Of a DNA stretch of 64,000 nt, positions 41,518 to 50,716 are shown piece after piece (positions within the stretch are counted from its first letter, which is position 1; every line of letters starts with the position of its first letter). Source of the DNA: Granulicella sp. (lineage in GTDB: Bacteria > Acidobacteriota > Terriglobia > Terriglobales > Acidobacteriaceae); assembly GCA_025408425.1 (NCBI GenBank), contig JANXYX010000016.1, positions 62,001 to 126,000 on the forward strand, in the 5' to 3' direction. A model generated the notes under the pieces. That model saw nothing but the letters and a program-made list of their open reading frames with translations, made no database searches and had not been told where the DNA came from. A program made the translations under genes and the position numbers.

Positions 41518-41533
41518 TGGCACGTGGCTTGCA
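41518..41533 (+). promoter_or_regulatory. Consensus sigma-54 (-24/-12) promoter of the OmpA-like gene
   Basis: TGGCACG (41518-41524), then four bases, then TTGCA (41529-41533) exactly match the RpoN consensus TGGCACG-N4-TTGCA/T, including the GG/GC at -24/-12. A start site would lie about 10-12 bases beyond, near 41543, and the ATG of the OmpA-like gene at 41599 is properly downstream. The whole match is seen in the sequence; use by RpoN is inferred. An AT-rich stretch upstream may hold the activator sites. Confidence 0.85.
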
Positions 41534-41598
41534 GTAGTCATAGCGTGTGAAGTTATGCACGAACCGGCAAAGTGTCCAGTTCAGGAGCTAAAACAATC

Positions 41599-42510
41599 AT
41601 GTCTAAGTCAAAAAATGCACTTGGTCTTTCCGTATTTCTTCTGGGTAGCGCAATGGGCGTCTCCGCGCTAGCTCAGTCGAGTGCTTCTGCCAGCCAGCCC
41701 ACACAGACATCTGATTCAGCCGCTGCAGCAAGCTCAGTGAGCCAGCAAGATAAAGGCGGCGTCTATGCCACCGGTAAGCCTCTTGAGATGCAGTCCAAAG
41801 AAGGCTTCTGGGGACACGTAAATCCCCTCGCCCGCAAGAAGTGGGTAAAGAGGCAGATCGATCCGATCAAGGATCGCACCAACGAGCTCGATCAGCTCCA
41901 GGCGAAGAATGCCAACGATATCCGCGACGTAGACTCCCGTGCGCAGGCTGGCATCAACCATGCAATGACAGCAGCCCAATTGGCGGACCAGCATGCGTTG
42001 GATGCAGCGAATCGCGCCAACTCTGCTCAGACTCTGGCCGGGACAGCAAGCACCCGCACCGACGCACTTAACGGCACTGTTAGCAACCTCGACCAGTATC
42101 AGGCCGTAACCTCCACCTCGGTGCCATTCGCCGCAGGGCACACAGCACTTGGCAAAGCAGGCAAGTCCGATCTGGATGATGTCGCCGCCAAGCTCGCAGG
42201 CGAAAAGGGCTACATCATCGAAGTACAGGGTTACAGCCGCGCAGGTGTCCAAACCTCGCAGGCGATGGCAGACGCGGTTGTTCGCTACCTCGTAACTGAG
42301 CACCAGGTTCCTGTCTATCGCATCTACCGCACCGGTCTCGGCAAGAACACCGCCAAAACGGAGGATGGTGAGAAGGCCCTCGTCAACGGAGTCCGCGTAA
42401 CCCTCCTTCACAACAGCTTGGCGTCGATGAGCACGACCGCTTCGAATAGCGGTTCATACACGCCCGCAACTTCCGGTCCCACCGGAGTAAGTGCACCACC
42501 GGCTAACTAG
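41599..42510 (+). CDS. OmpA-family outer-membrane protein with coiled-coil
   Basis: A 303-residue exported protein. Signal peptide (cut near VSALAQS), a coiled-coil of about 70-150 (LQAKNANDIRDVDSRAQAG, AANRANSAQTLAGTAS), and a C-terminal OmpA-like domain (160-270) with KSDLDDVAAKLAGEKGYIIEVQGYS, SQAMADAVVRYLV and VYRIYRTGLGKN, which binds peptidoglycan. A low-complexity tail ends the protein. Start: ATG at 41599, with CAGGAG 11 bases upstream; an in-frame GTG at 41572 is less likely. Driven by a consensus sigma-54 promoter and ended by a clear terminator, so a monocistronic gene under dedicated control. Confidence 0.82.
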   Translation: MSKSKNALGLSVFLLGSAMGVSALAQSSASASQPTQTSDSAAAASSVSQQDKGGVYATGKPLEMQSKEGFWGHVNPLARKKWVKRQIDPIKDRTNELDQLQAKNANDIRDVDSRAQAGINHAMTAAQLADQHALDAANRANSAQTLAGTASTRTDALNGTVSNLDQYQAVTSTSVPFAAGHTALGKAGKSDLDDVAAKLAGEKGYIIEVQGYSRAGVQTSQAMADAVVRYLVTEHQVPVYRIYRTGLGKNTAKTEDGEKALVNGVRVTLLHNSLASMSTTASNSGSYTPATSGPTGVSAPPAN

Positions 42511-42641
42511 TAGCCCTCCCCCAGGGCGGCATAGCCTGAAGCGAAGTTTGCTTCCCCTCTGCCGCCCGCAAGTTTGCCGAGATAGCGACCAAGAGCGCAC
42601 TCGCAAAACCCTCTCCTAACCAGAGAGAACCAAGGCAGATT

Positions 42642-42668
42642 GGCCCCTCAATGAGGGGCCGTTTTTTT
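42642..42668 (+). terminator. Rho-independent terminator of the OmpA-like gene
   Basis: Arms GGCCCCT and AGGGGCC with loop CAATG, followed by G and seven Ts. About 130 bases after the stop. Confidence 0.93.
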
Positions 42669-42696
42669 AACCTGTCATCTGGATCAGAACCGAAAT

Positions 42697-43515
42697 CTAG
42701 CTAACTGCTGCATGCACCGCCAGGAGCTGCTCAAGAACACCCTGCAACTTGTTCAAGTGCAATGCATTTGCTCCGTCGGATTTCGCCTGCGACGGATTGT
42801 CATGTACTTCCAGAAACACGCCATCGACGCCCGCAGCCACCGCGGCACGTGTTAGCACCGGAATAAACTCCGGCTGGCCGCCACTCACACCATTTCCAGC
42901 AGATGGCGTCTGCACCGAGTGCGTGCCATCAAACACCACTGGAGCAAATCCTCGCATGATCGGCAACGATCGCATGTCGACCACCAGATTGTTGTATCCA
43001 AAACTCGCCCCCCGCTCGCAAAGCGACACTCGCTCATTGCCGCTCTCGCGAATCTTCTCCACCGCATGCTTCATGTCCCACGGCGAGACAAACTGACCCT
43101 TCTTCACATTGATCGCCCGTCCCGTCTCGGCCGCAGCGATCAGTAGGTCCGTCTGGCGACACAGAAACGCCGGAATCTGCAGTACATCCACCGCCTCTGC
43201 GACCGCCGCACAATCCACCGCTGTATGCACGTCCGTCAACACCGGCAGACCCGTGCTCTCACCGATAGTCCGCAGAATTCGGCAGCCCTCCACCAGACCC
43301 GGCCCGCGGAAGCTCTTGATCGAGGTGCGATTCGCCTTGTCGTAGCTCGCTTTGAATATGTAAGGAACGCCCAGATCAGAGGTGATCCGCTGAATGGAAT
43401 CGGCCAGCATACGCGCATGGCTCTCAGACTCCAGAACACAAGGCCCGGCAATCAAAAAAAGCTTGCCGCGCCCAACTGCCACATTGCCAACTTCGAAATC
43501 AAAAGAATTCATCAC
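42697..43515 (-). CDS. kdsA: 3-deoxy-D-manno-octulosonate 8-phosphate synthase, metal-dependent type
   Basis: Condenses PEP and arabinose 5-phosphate to give KDO-8-phosphate for lipopolysaccharide. 272 residues. Family motifs: AGPCVLESESHAR at about 20-32, FKASYDKANRTSI, GLPVLTDVHT, IPAFLCRQTDL, VKKGQFVSPWDM, and a C-terminal EVHDNPSQAKSDGANAL. The Cys in AGPC is the metal ligand of class II (Aquifex-type) KdsA, where the E. coli enzyme has Asn, so this enzyme is predicted metal-dependent. It points to a KDO-containing LPS and a Gram-negative envelope. Confidence 0.95.
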   Translation of the reverse strand: MMNSFDFEVGNVAVGRGKLFLIAGPCVLESESHARMLADSIQRITSDLGVPYIFKASYDKANRTSIKSFRGPGLVEGCRILRTIGESTGLPVLTDVHTAVDCAAVAEAVDVLQIPAFLCRQTDLLIAAAETGRAINVKKGQFVSPWDMKHAVEKIRESGNERVSLCERGASFGYNNLVVDMRSLPIMRGFAPVVFDGTHSVQTPSAGNGVSGGQPEFIPVLTRAAVAAGVDGVFLEVHDNPSQAKSDGANALHLNKLQGVLEQLLAVHAAVS

Positions 43516-43570
43516 AGCCCTATTTGACCATAGCGTCCCTGCTTAAGGGCCGGATAGCTGGTGCAACCTG

Positions 43571-44029
43571 CTAGCGCTTCATCGACCGTCCCAGCCCTGC
43601 CAGCAGCATCGTCACAAACGATAGCCCTCGGCGGCTATCCTCGCTGGTCGTCCGCCTCGCGATCTGCCACAGGCTCGGCGGCTCTTCTTCGCGCCTATGC
43701 TCTTCCGACGCACTCACGATTACCTTCGAGAGCTGATCCAGTACTTCAGGGTCCAGCGCAGTCACAATCTTCGCAGCGGCCAGCAGGTTGCGAATGCCGG
43801 TGATCCCTTCCGGCTGCTTGGCATACTCGGCAATCTTTCCGGTGATGGCGTCCTTCGCGCCAATCAGCCCATGCAGCGCGTCCAGTAGACCCTGGTCGTG
43901 CGCGGCCTGCAGCACATCCCAGGCCACCAGCAGGGCCTCGGCATGCTCTATGGGGGCGGCATCCAGTCGGCGCTGCAACTCAGTCTTCGGATCGACCGGA
44001 AGCGGTTTGAATACGAGCGGATCAGCCAT
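43571..44029 (-). CDS. DUF1641 protein, formate-dehydrogenase partner (YrhD-like)
   Basis: A 152-residue helical protein of the DUF1641 family, adjacent to and downstream of a formate-dehydrogenase alpha gene, as in Bacillus yrhE-yrhD. Helices ALLVAWDVLQAAHDQGLLDALHGLIG and GITGIRNLLAAAKIVTALDPEVLDQL are typical. DUF1641 is thought to associate with the oxidoreductase. Start: ATG at 44027-44029 with GGAG; an upstream frame from 44050 is less likely. The gap of 61 bases to the fdh gene is compatible with an operon. Confidence 0.85.
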   Translation of the reverse strand: MADPLVFKPLPVDPKTELQRRLDAAPIEHAEALLVAWDVLQAAHDQGLLDALHGLIGAKDAITGKIAEYAKQPEGITGIRNLLAAAKIVTALDPEVLDQLSKVIVSASEEHRREEEPPSLWQIARRTTSEDSRRGLSFVTMLLAGLGRSMKR

Positions 44030-44090
44030 AACAACTCCTCGGAAATACAACTAACTTCAACTGTGTGACTTCACCCATGCGCCGACTTCA

Positions 44091-47000
44091 CTAGACCGTC
44101 GTCGAGGTGATCTGTACCAACTTGTCTGAAGCTGCAGTGCCAGGCACGTGATAGTCGGAGCGGGCCCATTTTCGTTCCACCTCAACCCCCGCCTGTGGTG
44201 TGCGGGTACCGTAGCGGAAGTTCTTACGCGGCAGCGGATTCTTACCCTGCTCCGGCAGCAGAGTCATGCTCACCGCTATCTCCTTGAAGGCCGGTGTATG
44301 CGTCTGCCGATCCGTATGGCTACTGGTCAACCTGTTCACCGGCTCTTCCACCGAGTTCAGCGACATATACAGTTGCTTCCCCTGCACACGATCCGTCACC
44401 AGCACTCGTACCTTCACTCGGCCATAAGGAGATGTGATCTGAACATACCGTCCACTCGTCACTCCCCGCTCGGCAGCAAGCTCTGGAGAAACCTCAATAA
44501 ATCCATTCGGCGTAATCTCCATGATTCCCGGGGACCGATACGTCATGCTGCCTTGTTCAAAGTGCTCCAGCAGTCGGCCATTGTTCAGGTGCAGATCGTA
44601 CACCGCACTCGTCTCTTCAGAAGAGGCGATGTACTCAATCGGGAAGAACCGCGCTTTGCCATCCGGGAAAGGAAACTTCTCCGTAAAAAGCAGCGGTGAA
44701 TCAGTACCATCCGCCGCCACCGGCCATTGCAGGCTGTTGAAGCCTTCCAGCCGCTCGTAGCTTACGCCCGCAAACAACGGCGTTACCCGTGCCGCTTCAT
44801 CCATTACCTCGGACGGATGCTTATACTTCCACTTCCCACCCATCCTATTGGCGATCAACTGGATGATCTCCCAATCTGCCTTCGAGTCCCCAACCGGCTC
44901 CAGTGCCTTGTAGATCCGCTGGATTCGCCGTTCCGTGCTGGTAAACGTGCCATCCTTCTCCAGCGAAGCCGCCGCCGGCAAAACCACATCCGCATACCGC
45001 GCCGTCTCTGAGAAATTGATATCCTGCACAACCAAAAACTCCACCTTGCGCAGCGCATCTCCGACATGGTTAGCATTCGAATCGGACGTAATCGTATCCT
45101 CTCCCTTGATATACATGGCCTTCAGCGAGCCCTCAAGGATCGCGTCGATCATCTGGTGGTTATCCTTGCCCGTGTTGGTCGGCAGCGTCACCCCCCACTC
45201 CGCCTCAAACTTCGCCCGCACTGCCGCGTCATCTACCTTCTGGTAGCCGGAGAGCACATTCGGCATCGATCCAAAGTCACTCGCGCCCTGCACATTATTG
45301 TGGCCGCGCAACGGATACGCCCCCGCTCCCGGCCGCATGTAATTACCCGTCAGCAGTAGCAAATTCGAGAGCGCAGTCGCCGTATCAGACCCTCCGCAGT
45401 GTTGCGTCACTCCCATTGCAAACAGAATGCAAACCCCATCCGCTGCCGCAATTTCATGCGCCACCGCAGTCAACGTACTCACCGGAACCCCGGTGATCTT
45501 CTCCGCATACTCCAGCGTGAACGGCTCCAGCGATTTCTTGTACTCGTCAAAGTGATTCACCCACTTTTCAACGAAGTCCATCTTCGCCAGCCCGCTATCC
45601 AGAATGTACTTCGCCACCGCCGAGAACCACACTGCATCGGTCGATGGGTTGGGACGGAAGAAGATATCGGCACGCTCAGCCATCTCATGCTTCCGCAAGT
45701 CCGCGACGATCAACCGTTGCCCACGGTGCTTGTGCGACCGTTTCACTCGCGTCGCCAGCACCGGATGGTTCTCTGCCGGATTCGCACCCACAATCAGCAC
45801 CAGCCCAGCCTGCTCGATATCCGAAATAGATCCTGAGTCGCCACCATAGCCCACCGTTCGCTGCAGTCCCATCGTCGCCGGGTTCTGGCAGTATCGGGCG
45901 CAGTTGTCCACGTTGTTAGTCCCAATCACCGCACGCGACAGCTTCTGCATCAAAAAACTCTCTTCATTGGTGCACTTCGAAGACGCAATAAAAGCCAGCG
46001 CATCCGGCCCATGCTCTTGCTTGATGCTTTTGAATCGCTGCTCAATCACATCCAGCGCCTCATCCCACGTCACCTCGCGGAACGTATCCCCGTCGCGCAA
46101 CAGCGGCTTCGTCAGTCGATCATCGGAGTTGATGTGCCCCCACGCAAACTTGCCCTTGATACAGGTCGAAATCCCATTCGCCGGTCCATGCGTCGGTTCG
46201 ATCTTCAGGATGTGCCGGTCCCGCGTCCACACCTCGAAGCTGCATCCCACCGCGCAGTACGTGCATACCGTCTTCGTTCGCTTCACCCGCGCATTGCGCA
46301 TCTCCGCTTCAATCTCGGAGAGCGCTAGGATCGGCCCATAACCAATCGGCGGCTCAATTCCTTTCACCACCTCAATCATGTCGTCGAGAACCTTCGCCGG
46401 AGTATTCGTCAAATATCCCGCATGGCCCAGCATCGACTTCTCCATCAGCGCGTTGCATGGGCAAACCGTTATGCAGTGTCCGCATGACACGCAACTCGAT
46501 CCTTCAATCGTCTCACCACCATCCCATAGCACCCGCGGATGCTCACTCTCCCAGTTGATCGTCAGGGTCTCATTCACCTGCACGTTCTGGCACGCCTCCA
46601 CGCAGCGGCCGCACAAAATACACTGGTCCGGATCATATCGATAAAAGGGGTTCGACATGTCCTTCTCATAAGGCTTCGGCGTGTAAGGCCGCGCCTGATG
46701 CTTCACCTCCAACTCCGCAGTCGTGTTGTGGACCGTGCAGTTCTGGTTGTTGTTATCGCACACCGTGCAGTACAGCATGTGGTTCTTCAGTATCCGGTCG
46801 AACGCTTCGCGCTGTGCAATATCGACGGCTTCACCCTCCGTCAGCACAGACATTCCACCAGCAACAGCAGTAGCGCAAGCCCGCACCAGCTTTCCATCCA
46901 CCTGCACCATACATGTATCGCAAGTCTCAATCGGCCCCATCTGCGCCACGTAGCATACCTGCGGCACCGGCTTCTCCTGCGTCGCCTTGGCATGCCGGTT

Positions 47001-47117
47001 CAACGCATCGATCAGCAGTTCGCCATCATGTGCAGAAATAAGCAGTCCATTCACATTAATCTGCGTGTCCGGAGTAGCGTCTGTCGGCGTGTTCAAGAAT
47101 GATTTAGTCGGTGCCAT
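44091..47117 (-). CDS. Formate dehydrogenase alpha subunit-like molybdoenzyme, YrhE type
   Basis: A 1008-residue molybdopterin oxidoreductase. N-terminal 2Fe-2S domain (C55, C66, C69, C81), a His-Cys3 cluster (HMLYCTVCDNNNQNC), two 4Fe-4S ferredoxin motifs (CILCGRCVEAC and CVSCGHCITVCPC), then the 4Fe-4S/Mo-bisPGD domain (CTYCAVGCSF). The metal-ligand Cys is C410 in NCARYCQNP; the next residue is Gln 411 where canonical formate dehydrogenases have His. The same CQ pair occurs, from memory, in Bacillus YrhE/YjgC and staphylococcal FdhA. No beta or gamma subunits are adjacent. So it is a self-contained oxidoreductase, with formate as the likely but unproven substrate. Start: ATG at 47117; 47141 also possible. 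Confidence 0.87.
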   Translation of the reverse strand: MAPTKSFLNTPTDATPDTQINVNGLLISAHDGELLIDALNRHAKATQEKPVPQVCYVAQMGPIETCDTCMVQVDGKLVRACATAVAGGMSVLTEGEAVDIAQREAFDRILKNHMLYCTVCDNNNQNCTVHNTTAELEVKHQARPYTPKPYEKDMSNPFYRYDPDQCILCGRCVEACQNVQVNETLTINWESEHPRVLWDGGETIEGSSCVSCGHCITVCPCNALMEKSMLGHAGYLTNTPAKVLDDMIEVVKGIEPPIGYGPILALSEIEAEMRNARVKRTKTVCTYCAVGCSFEVWTRDRHILKIEPTHGPANGISTCIKGKFAWGHINSDDRLTKPLLRDGDTFREVTWDEALDVIEQRFKSIKQEHGPDALAFIASSKCTNEESFLMQKLSRAVIGTNNVDNCARYCQNPATMGLQRTVGYGGDSGSISDIEQAGLVLIVGANPAENHPVLATRVKRSHKHRGQRLIVADLRKHEMAERADIFFRPNPSTDAVWFSAVAKYILDSGLAKMDFVEKWVNHFDEYKKSLEPFTLEYAEKITGVPVSTLTAVAHEIAAADGVCILFAMGVTQHCGGSDTATALSNLLLLTGNYMRPGAGAYPLRGHNNVQGASDFGSMPNVLSGYQKVDDAAVRAKFEAEWGVTLPTNTGKDNHQMIDAILEGSLKAMYIKGEDTITSDSNANHVGDALRKVEFLVVQDINFSETARYADVVLPAAASLEKDGTFTSTERRIQRIYKALEPVGDSKADWEIIQLIANRMGGKWKYKHPSEVMDEAARVTPLFAGVSYERLEGFNSLQWPVAADGTDSPLLFTEKFPFPDGKARFFPIEYIASSEETSAVYDLHLNNGRLLEHFEQGSMTYRSPGIMEITPNGFIEVSPELAAERGVTSGRYVQITSPYGRVKVRVLVTDRVQGKQLYMSLNSVEEPVNRLTSSHTDRQTHTPAFKEIAVSMTLLPEQGKNPLPRKNFRYGTRTPQAGVEVERKWARSDYHVPGTAASDKLVQITSTTV

Positions 47118-47264
47118 AAGCCCTCTGATGCCACGAAGCATACCAGACGTTTCCCAGCACTGGTATCAACCTCGATCAATGCTCATTCGGATGCATCAAT
47201 TTTCCGCCTGGCCAAAATTCCCCTCAGCGAACCTTGCCGCAACCAGCACTTACTCCCGCACATG

Positions 47265-48737
47265 TCAGACGCCGAACCGCTCCTGCACCAGGCTCAATGC
47301 CTCTGCGGATGTCGCTACTGCTCCCTCCAGTTGCGCATCTTCAGCCGCTTCCAGCATCGCCTTGAACCGTGGCCCCGGCCGATATCCCGCAGCGATCAAA
47401 TCCCTTCCCGTCAGCAGCAGCTTGGGCCGCATCTCCTCCACCGGAACGTTTTCAAACCGTTGCCTGGCATACTCATAGAGCCGCAGGTCCCCATGACACG
47501 AACTTGCGTCCAGCCAATGCAGTGCAAGGTGCTCCTCAAACTTCGGCAGCCGCAAAAAACGCTTCAGCGTCGACTCTCGCATCTCCATCACATCGCCAAA
47601 ACGCATGTGATTCTTCACCAGCGCCAAAATCTGTGCCGTATCTTCGTTTGAGAACCGCAGCCGTCCCAGAATCTCCTCTGAGACCCTCACCCCCACCTCA
47701 ACATGCCCATTGAACCGAATCCGATCTCCCGGAACCCTCGGATCAGGCGCTCGAAACGTAGCCGGCTTCCCAATGTCGTGCAGCAGCGCCCCCCACGCCA
47801 GCGTCGCCGAGCAGCCCGGCCGCAGCTTCTCCAGCAGCAGCATCGTATGCACCCACACATCCCCCTCCGGATGAAACTGCGGCGGCTGCTCCACCCCGCG
47901 CAGCTTCAACGCCTCCGGCAACACCTCCAGCAGCAGTCCGCTCTCCCGCAGCAGCTCAAACCCCCGCGCCGCTCCACCCTCCGTCAGAATCCGCGTCAGC
48001 TCATCCCGAATCCGTTCGCAGCTCACCTGCCCAATCTCGCCCGCCAGCTCCTGCATCGCCGCCATCGTCGCGTCGTCAATCGCAAACCCCAGCCGCGCCG
48101 CAAACCGCACCGCCCGCAGCATCCGCAGCTTGTCCTCCGCAAACCGCTCCGCCGCCACCCCAATCGCCCGCACTACCTTGTTGCTCAGGTCCGCCCGGCC
48201 ACCCACAAAGTCCAGCAGCGCCGCCCCAGCGTCCCCAGTCTCCTCCAGCTTCACCGGATCAAGCAGCATCCCGTTGATCGTAAAGTCCCGCCGCACCACA
48301 TCCTCGCGCGCATCCACTGAGAACCGCACCGCATCCGGCCGCCGCCCATCGCTGTAAGCCCCGTCATGCCGAAACGTCGCCACCTCCGTAGCAATCTCCA
48401 CCCCATCCACCCCGTCCAGGCAAACCAGCACCACCCCAAAGTGCGCTCCCACCGCCATCGTCTTCGCAAACATCCCCAACACCACATCCGGCGTAGCACT
48501 CGTAGCCACGTCGTAGTCCTTCGGAGCCACTCCCAGCAGCAAATCCCTCACACACCCACCCGCAAAATAAGCCTGATGCCCAGCCGCCCGCAGCACACCC
48601 GCAATCGCCCGAGCCGCCTCGTACCTCGCATCGTCCTTCAATCGCACAGCCACACCCCTCTGTCTCCCACCTCTCACCTCCCGAATCGCTCCCCACAAGC
48701 CGACTTCACGGGAGCGATCCGGTTGCGCTGAGAACAT
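47265..48737 (-). CDS. CCA-adding tRNA nucleotidyltransferase with HD domain
   Basis: Adds or repairs the 3' CCA of tRNAs; 490 residues. The nucleotidyltransferase head has GGCVRDLLLGVAPKDYDVAT at about 61-80, with the DxD metal pair in DYDVAT, and DFTINGMLLDP plus RVRFAARLGF-like FAARLGFAIDD follow. A C-terminal HD phosphohydrolase domain has LLHDIGKP at about 340. That fusion is seen in class II CCA enzymes of many bacteria; poly(A) polymerase cannot be fully ruled out. Start: GTG or ATG; ATG at 48737 used, a GTG near 48653 is possible. Confidence 0.85.
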   Translation of the reverse strand: MFSAQPDRSREVGLWGAIREVRGGRQRGVAVRLKDDARYEAARAIAGVLRAAGHQAYFAGGCVRDLLLGVAPKDYDVATSATPDVVLGMFAKTMAVGAHFGVVLVCLDGVDGVEIATEVATFRHDGAYSDGRRPDAVRFSVDAREDVVRRDFTINGMLLDPVKLEETGDAGAALLDFVGGRADLSNKVVRAIGVAAERFAEDKLRMLRAVRFAARLGFAIDDATMAAMQELAGEIGQVSCERIRDELTRILTEGGAARGFELLRESGLLLEVLPEALKLRGVEQPPQFHPEGDVWVHTMLLLEKLRPGCSATLAWGALLHDIGKPATFRAPDPRVPGDRIRFNGHVEVGVRVSEEILGRLRFSNEDTAQILALVKNHMRFGDVMEMRESTLKRFLRLPKFEEHLALHWLDASSCHGDLRLYEYARQRFENVPVEEMRPKLLLTGRDLIAAGYRPGPRFKAMLEAAEDAQLEGAVATSAEALSLVQERFGV

Positions 48738-48807
48738 GGTCTGCTAACCCGTTCATAGAACTTTCGAGGCTTGGTCTTACTCTCAAGCTTCCACACCGGA
48801 TAGCCAG

Positions 48808-49203
48808 TTAGGATCGATGTGCGAATGCGGCAGACGGACCAGCGATAGAATCGGCCTCATTTCCAAGGTCCATGGCTGCGATGAGACCGCTGTTCACGGT
48901 GAATACGTGGAGAACCTCGCTATCCGAAAGAACATCCCCTTGAAGGCTCTTGACGAGTTGGTGCACCCTGACGCGGGTCTTGCCTCCATCTTCCTCGGTC
49001 ATCGCAAGCGGTTCGACATACGGATCGAACTCACCCCATTGTCGAGTCCAGTAGGCGCGGATCTCTTCCTTTCCGACGACCTTGCCACCCTCCGAAGCCT
49101 TGGGCCAGCTCACGTCCTGCGTCATCAGTGCTAATGCACCGTCGATGTCCCGCTTGTTGAATGCGGAGTACGCCTGCTCAATAAGGGTCTTAGTGTCTGC
49201 CAT
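48808..49203 (-). CDS. SnoaL-like / NTF2-fold small protein
   Basis: A 131-residue cone-shaped alpha+beta protein of the NTF2/SnoaL family. The opening LIEQAYSAFNKRDIDGALALM, the middle YWTRQWGEF and the strand SEVLHVFTVNSGLIAAMDLG are typical of the family, whose members are polyketide cyclases, steroid isomerases or binding proteins. No substrate context. An ATG start with TCCTAC upstream on the other strand. Confidence 0.7.
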   Translation of the reverse strand: MADTKTLIEQAYSAFNKRDIDGALALMTQDVSWPKASEGGKVVGKEEIRAYWTRQWGEFDPYVEPLAMTEEDGGKTRVRVHQLVKSLQGDVLSDSEVLHVFTVNSGLIAAMDLGNEADSIAGPSAAFAHRS

Positions 49204-49462
49204 TCATCCTCCTACAACGCTTGCCATGCACACGGTTCTCGTTATCCGGCCAGCCCACATTATCGCTGACGAGTTTCAGCAAAAGGAAGGGCGAAGCGGC
49301 ACCGTGTTCATCCTATTTCTGCCCTTCGACCACAAGCCAATTTGTGAGGACTGATCCAAATTGAGGGTAACTTCCGGTTTGCCGACAACGCGCCCGGACC
49401 TGCCAACGAACGCATTGGCCTGTAAGCATCCACTCAGCCGGTTAATGCCAATACACGAGTCC

Positions 49463-50716
49463 TTAATGCTTTACTTCTTGCGTCTTCGTTGACGATGACT
49501 CAGTCTCCACTTGCTTGGTCACTTCAAGCACAGTAATCGACGTCTCCTGGTTGCTCGGGACAAGCTCCAGCCCCAGAGTCCCTTTGAGGACGGCATTCAG
49601 GCTATCAACGTCTCCCCTGCCAACTTCGAATCGTGCATCATACGTGCCGTCGATGCCTGTCTCGTTCAATACGGGGTTCTCCAGCCCGGTAGCCAACACA
49701 TAGCTCAGATCGTCCATCGTTCCGTTCATCAGAATGAATTTGCCATGCCAGTAGCCTCGCTTCACCGCATGTGTCGAAGCCGATGGACTTAGTAATTTCT
49801 TACTCGCATCGGTGGCCCGGAGAACATACGCAGGTTTGGTCAGGGTCCTTGGCTGGATCTGCACATGCAAAGCAGCGAGGACGGCTTGCTGGACAACCGA
49901 ATCGATCACAGCTTGGCGTACATCAACCGAATTCACGCGGACATCGTAGCGTCCTTCTGGCAGCGGGTCCTTCAGAACATAGCGATCTCCAAATACGTTG
50001 AAAACGTCCGTCATAAGGCTATCGGCGTCCTCTCCCAGCAAGTCCGTTCCGGTTGGCGGATGTTTGGCCAGAACCGGCTTCGCATTGGGCGAAGCTTTTC
50101 TGACCGACACAGCAAACAGAGGGCGTTCGGCACTCGGCGTCGGTGGAACGCTCACTTCTGTAATCTCCGACAACGGCTTGAATGCTACGTTTTTTCCTTC
50201 TGACACTGCCTGCAGATCGGCGGCGCTCACCGAATCAATCTCTGTGACCGCGACAATCTTTCCGTTACCACCGACAATGACGGTGGTCGGCCTTGATTCA
50301 ACTCCATACAGACCAAAGACGCCGCCTGAAGCATCGACGCCAACCCAACCAGACATCTTCTTCTTGGTCAAAAAAGTTTGCACGGCCTTCAGGTCCTCAT
50401 CATCGATGGAGATGAACTGGAATTTCGCCGGATCGAGCGACTCCACAAGCTGATTGAGATGCGGAAGGCTCGCCACACACGGAGAACACCACGTGGCCCA
50501 GAACTCCAGAACCACAACCTTACCCTTGAGACTTGCCCAGTCTGCTCTGGCTCCTAAAGGGGCTTGCAGCAATTTCAGGGTATCCAAAGGAGGGGCAGGC
50601 GTGCCCTTTTGTGGATGCGCCCATAACGGAGCCGTTCCAAGCAAGACCAGAGCAAGAGTGATCAGCCTACCTCGCAAAGCTATGCCAATGTGCATGCGCT
50701 CAAATATCCGCTGCAT
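49463..50716 (-). CDS. TlpA-like thioredoxin fused to TIGR03435/DUF3738 domain, exported
   Basis: A 417-residue protein. Signal peptide (cut near LWAHPQ), then a TlpA/ResA-type thioredoxin with WCSPC (C77, C80), then a C-terminal segment (about 210-405) with the soil-associated TIGR03435 pattern: YGVEVR-like KPAYVLRATD, ILMNGTMDDLSYVLATGLENPVL, ETGIDGTYDARFEV and LKGTLGLELVPSNQETSITVLEV. This domain is expanded in Acidobacteria and Planctomycetes; its role is unknown. Start: ATG at 50714-50716 with a perfect GGAGGAG; an earlier in-frame Met lies at 50791 without one. Thiol-redox activity is expected. Confidence 0.88.
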   Translation of the reverse strand: MQRIFERMHIGIALRGRLITLALVLLGTAPLWAHPQKGTPAPPLDTLKLLQAPLGARADWASLKGKVVVLEFWATWCSPCVASLPHLNQLVESLDPAKFQFISIDDEDLKAVQTFLTKKKMSGWVGVDASGGVFGLYGVESRPTTVIVGGNGKIVAVTEIDSVSAADLQAVSEGKNVAFKPLSEITEVSVPPTPSAERPLFAVSVRKASPNAKPVLAKHPPTGTDLLGEDADSLMTDVFNVFGDRYVLKDPLPEGRYDVRVNSVDVRQAVIDSVVQQAVLAALHVQIQPRTLTKPAYVLRATDASKKLLSPSASTHAVKRGYWHGKFILMNGTMDDLSYVLATGLENPVLNETGIDGTYDARFEVGRGDVDSLNAVLKGTLGLELVPSNQETSITVLEVTKQVETESSSTKTQEVKH

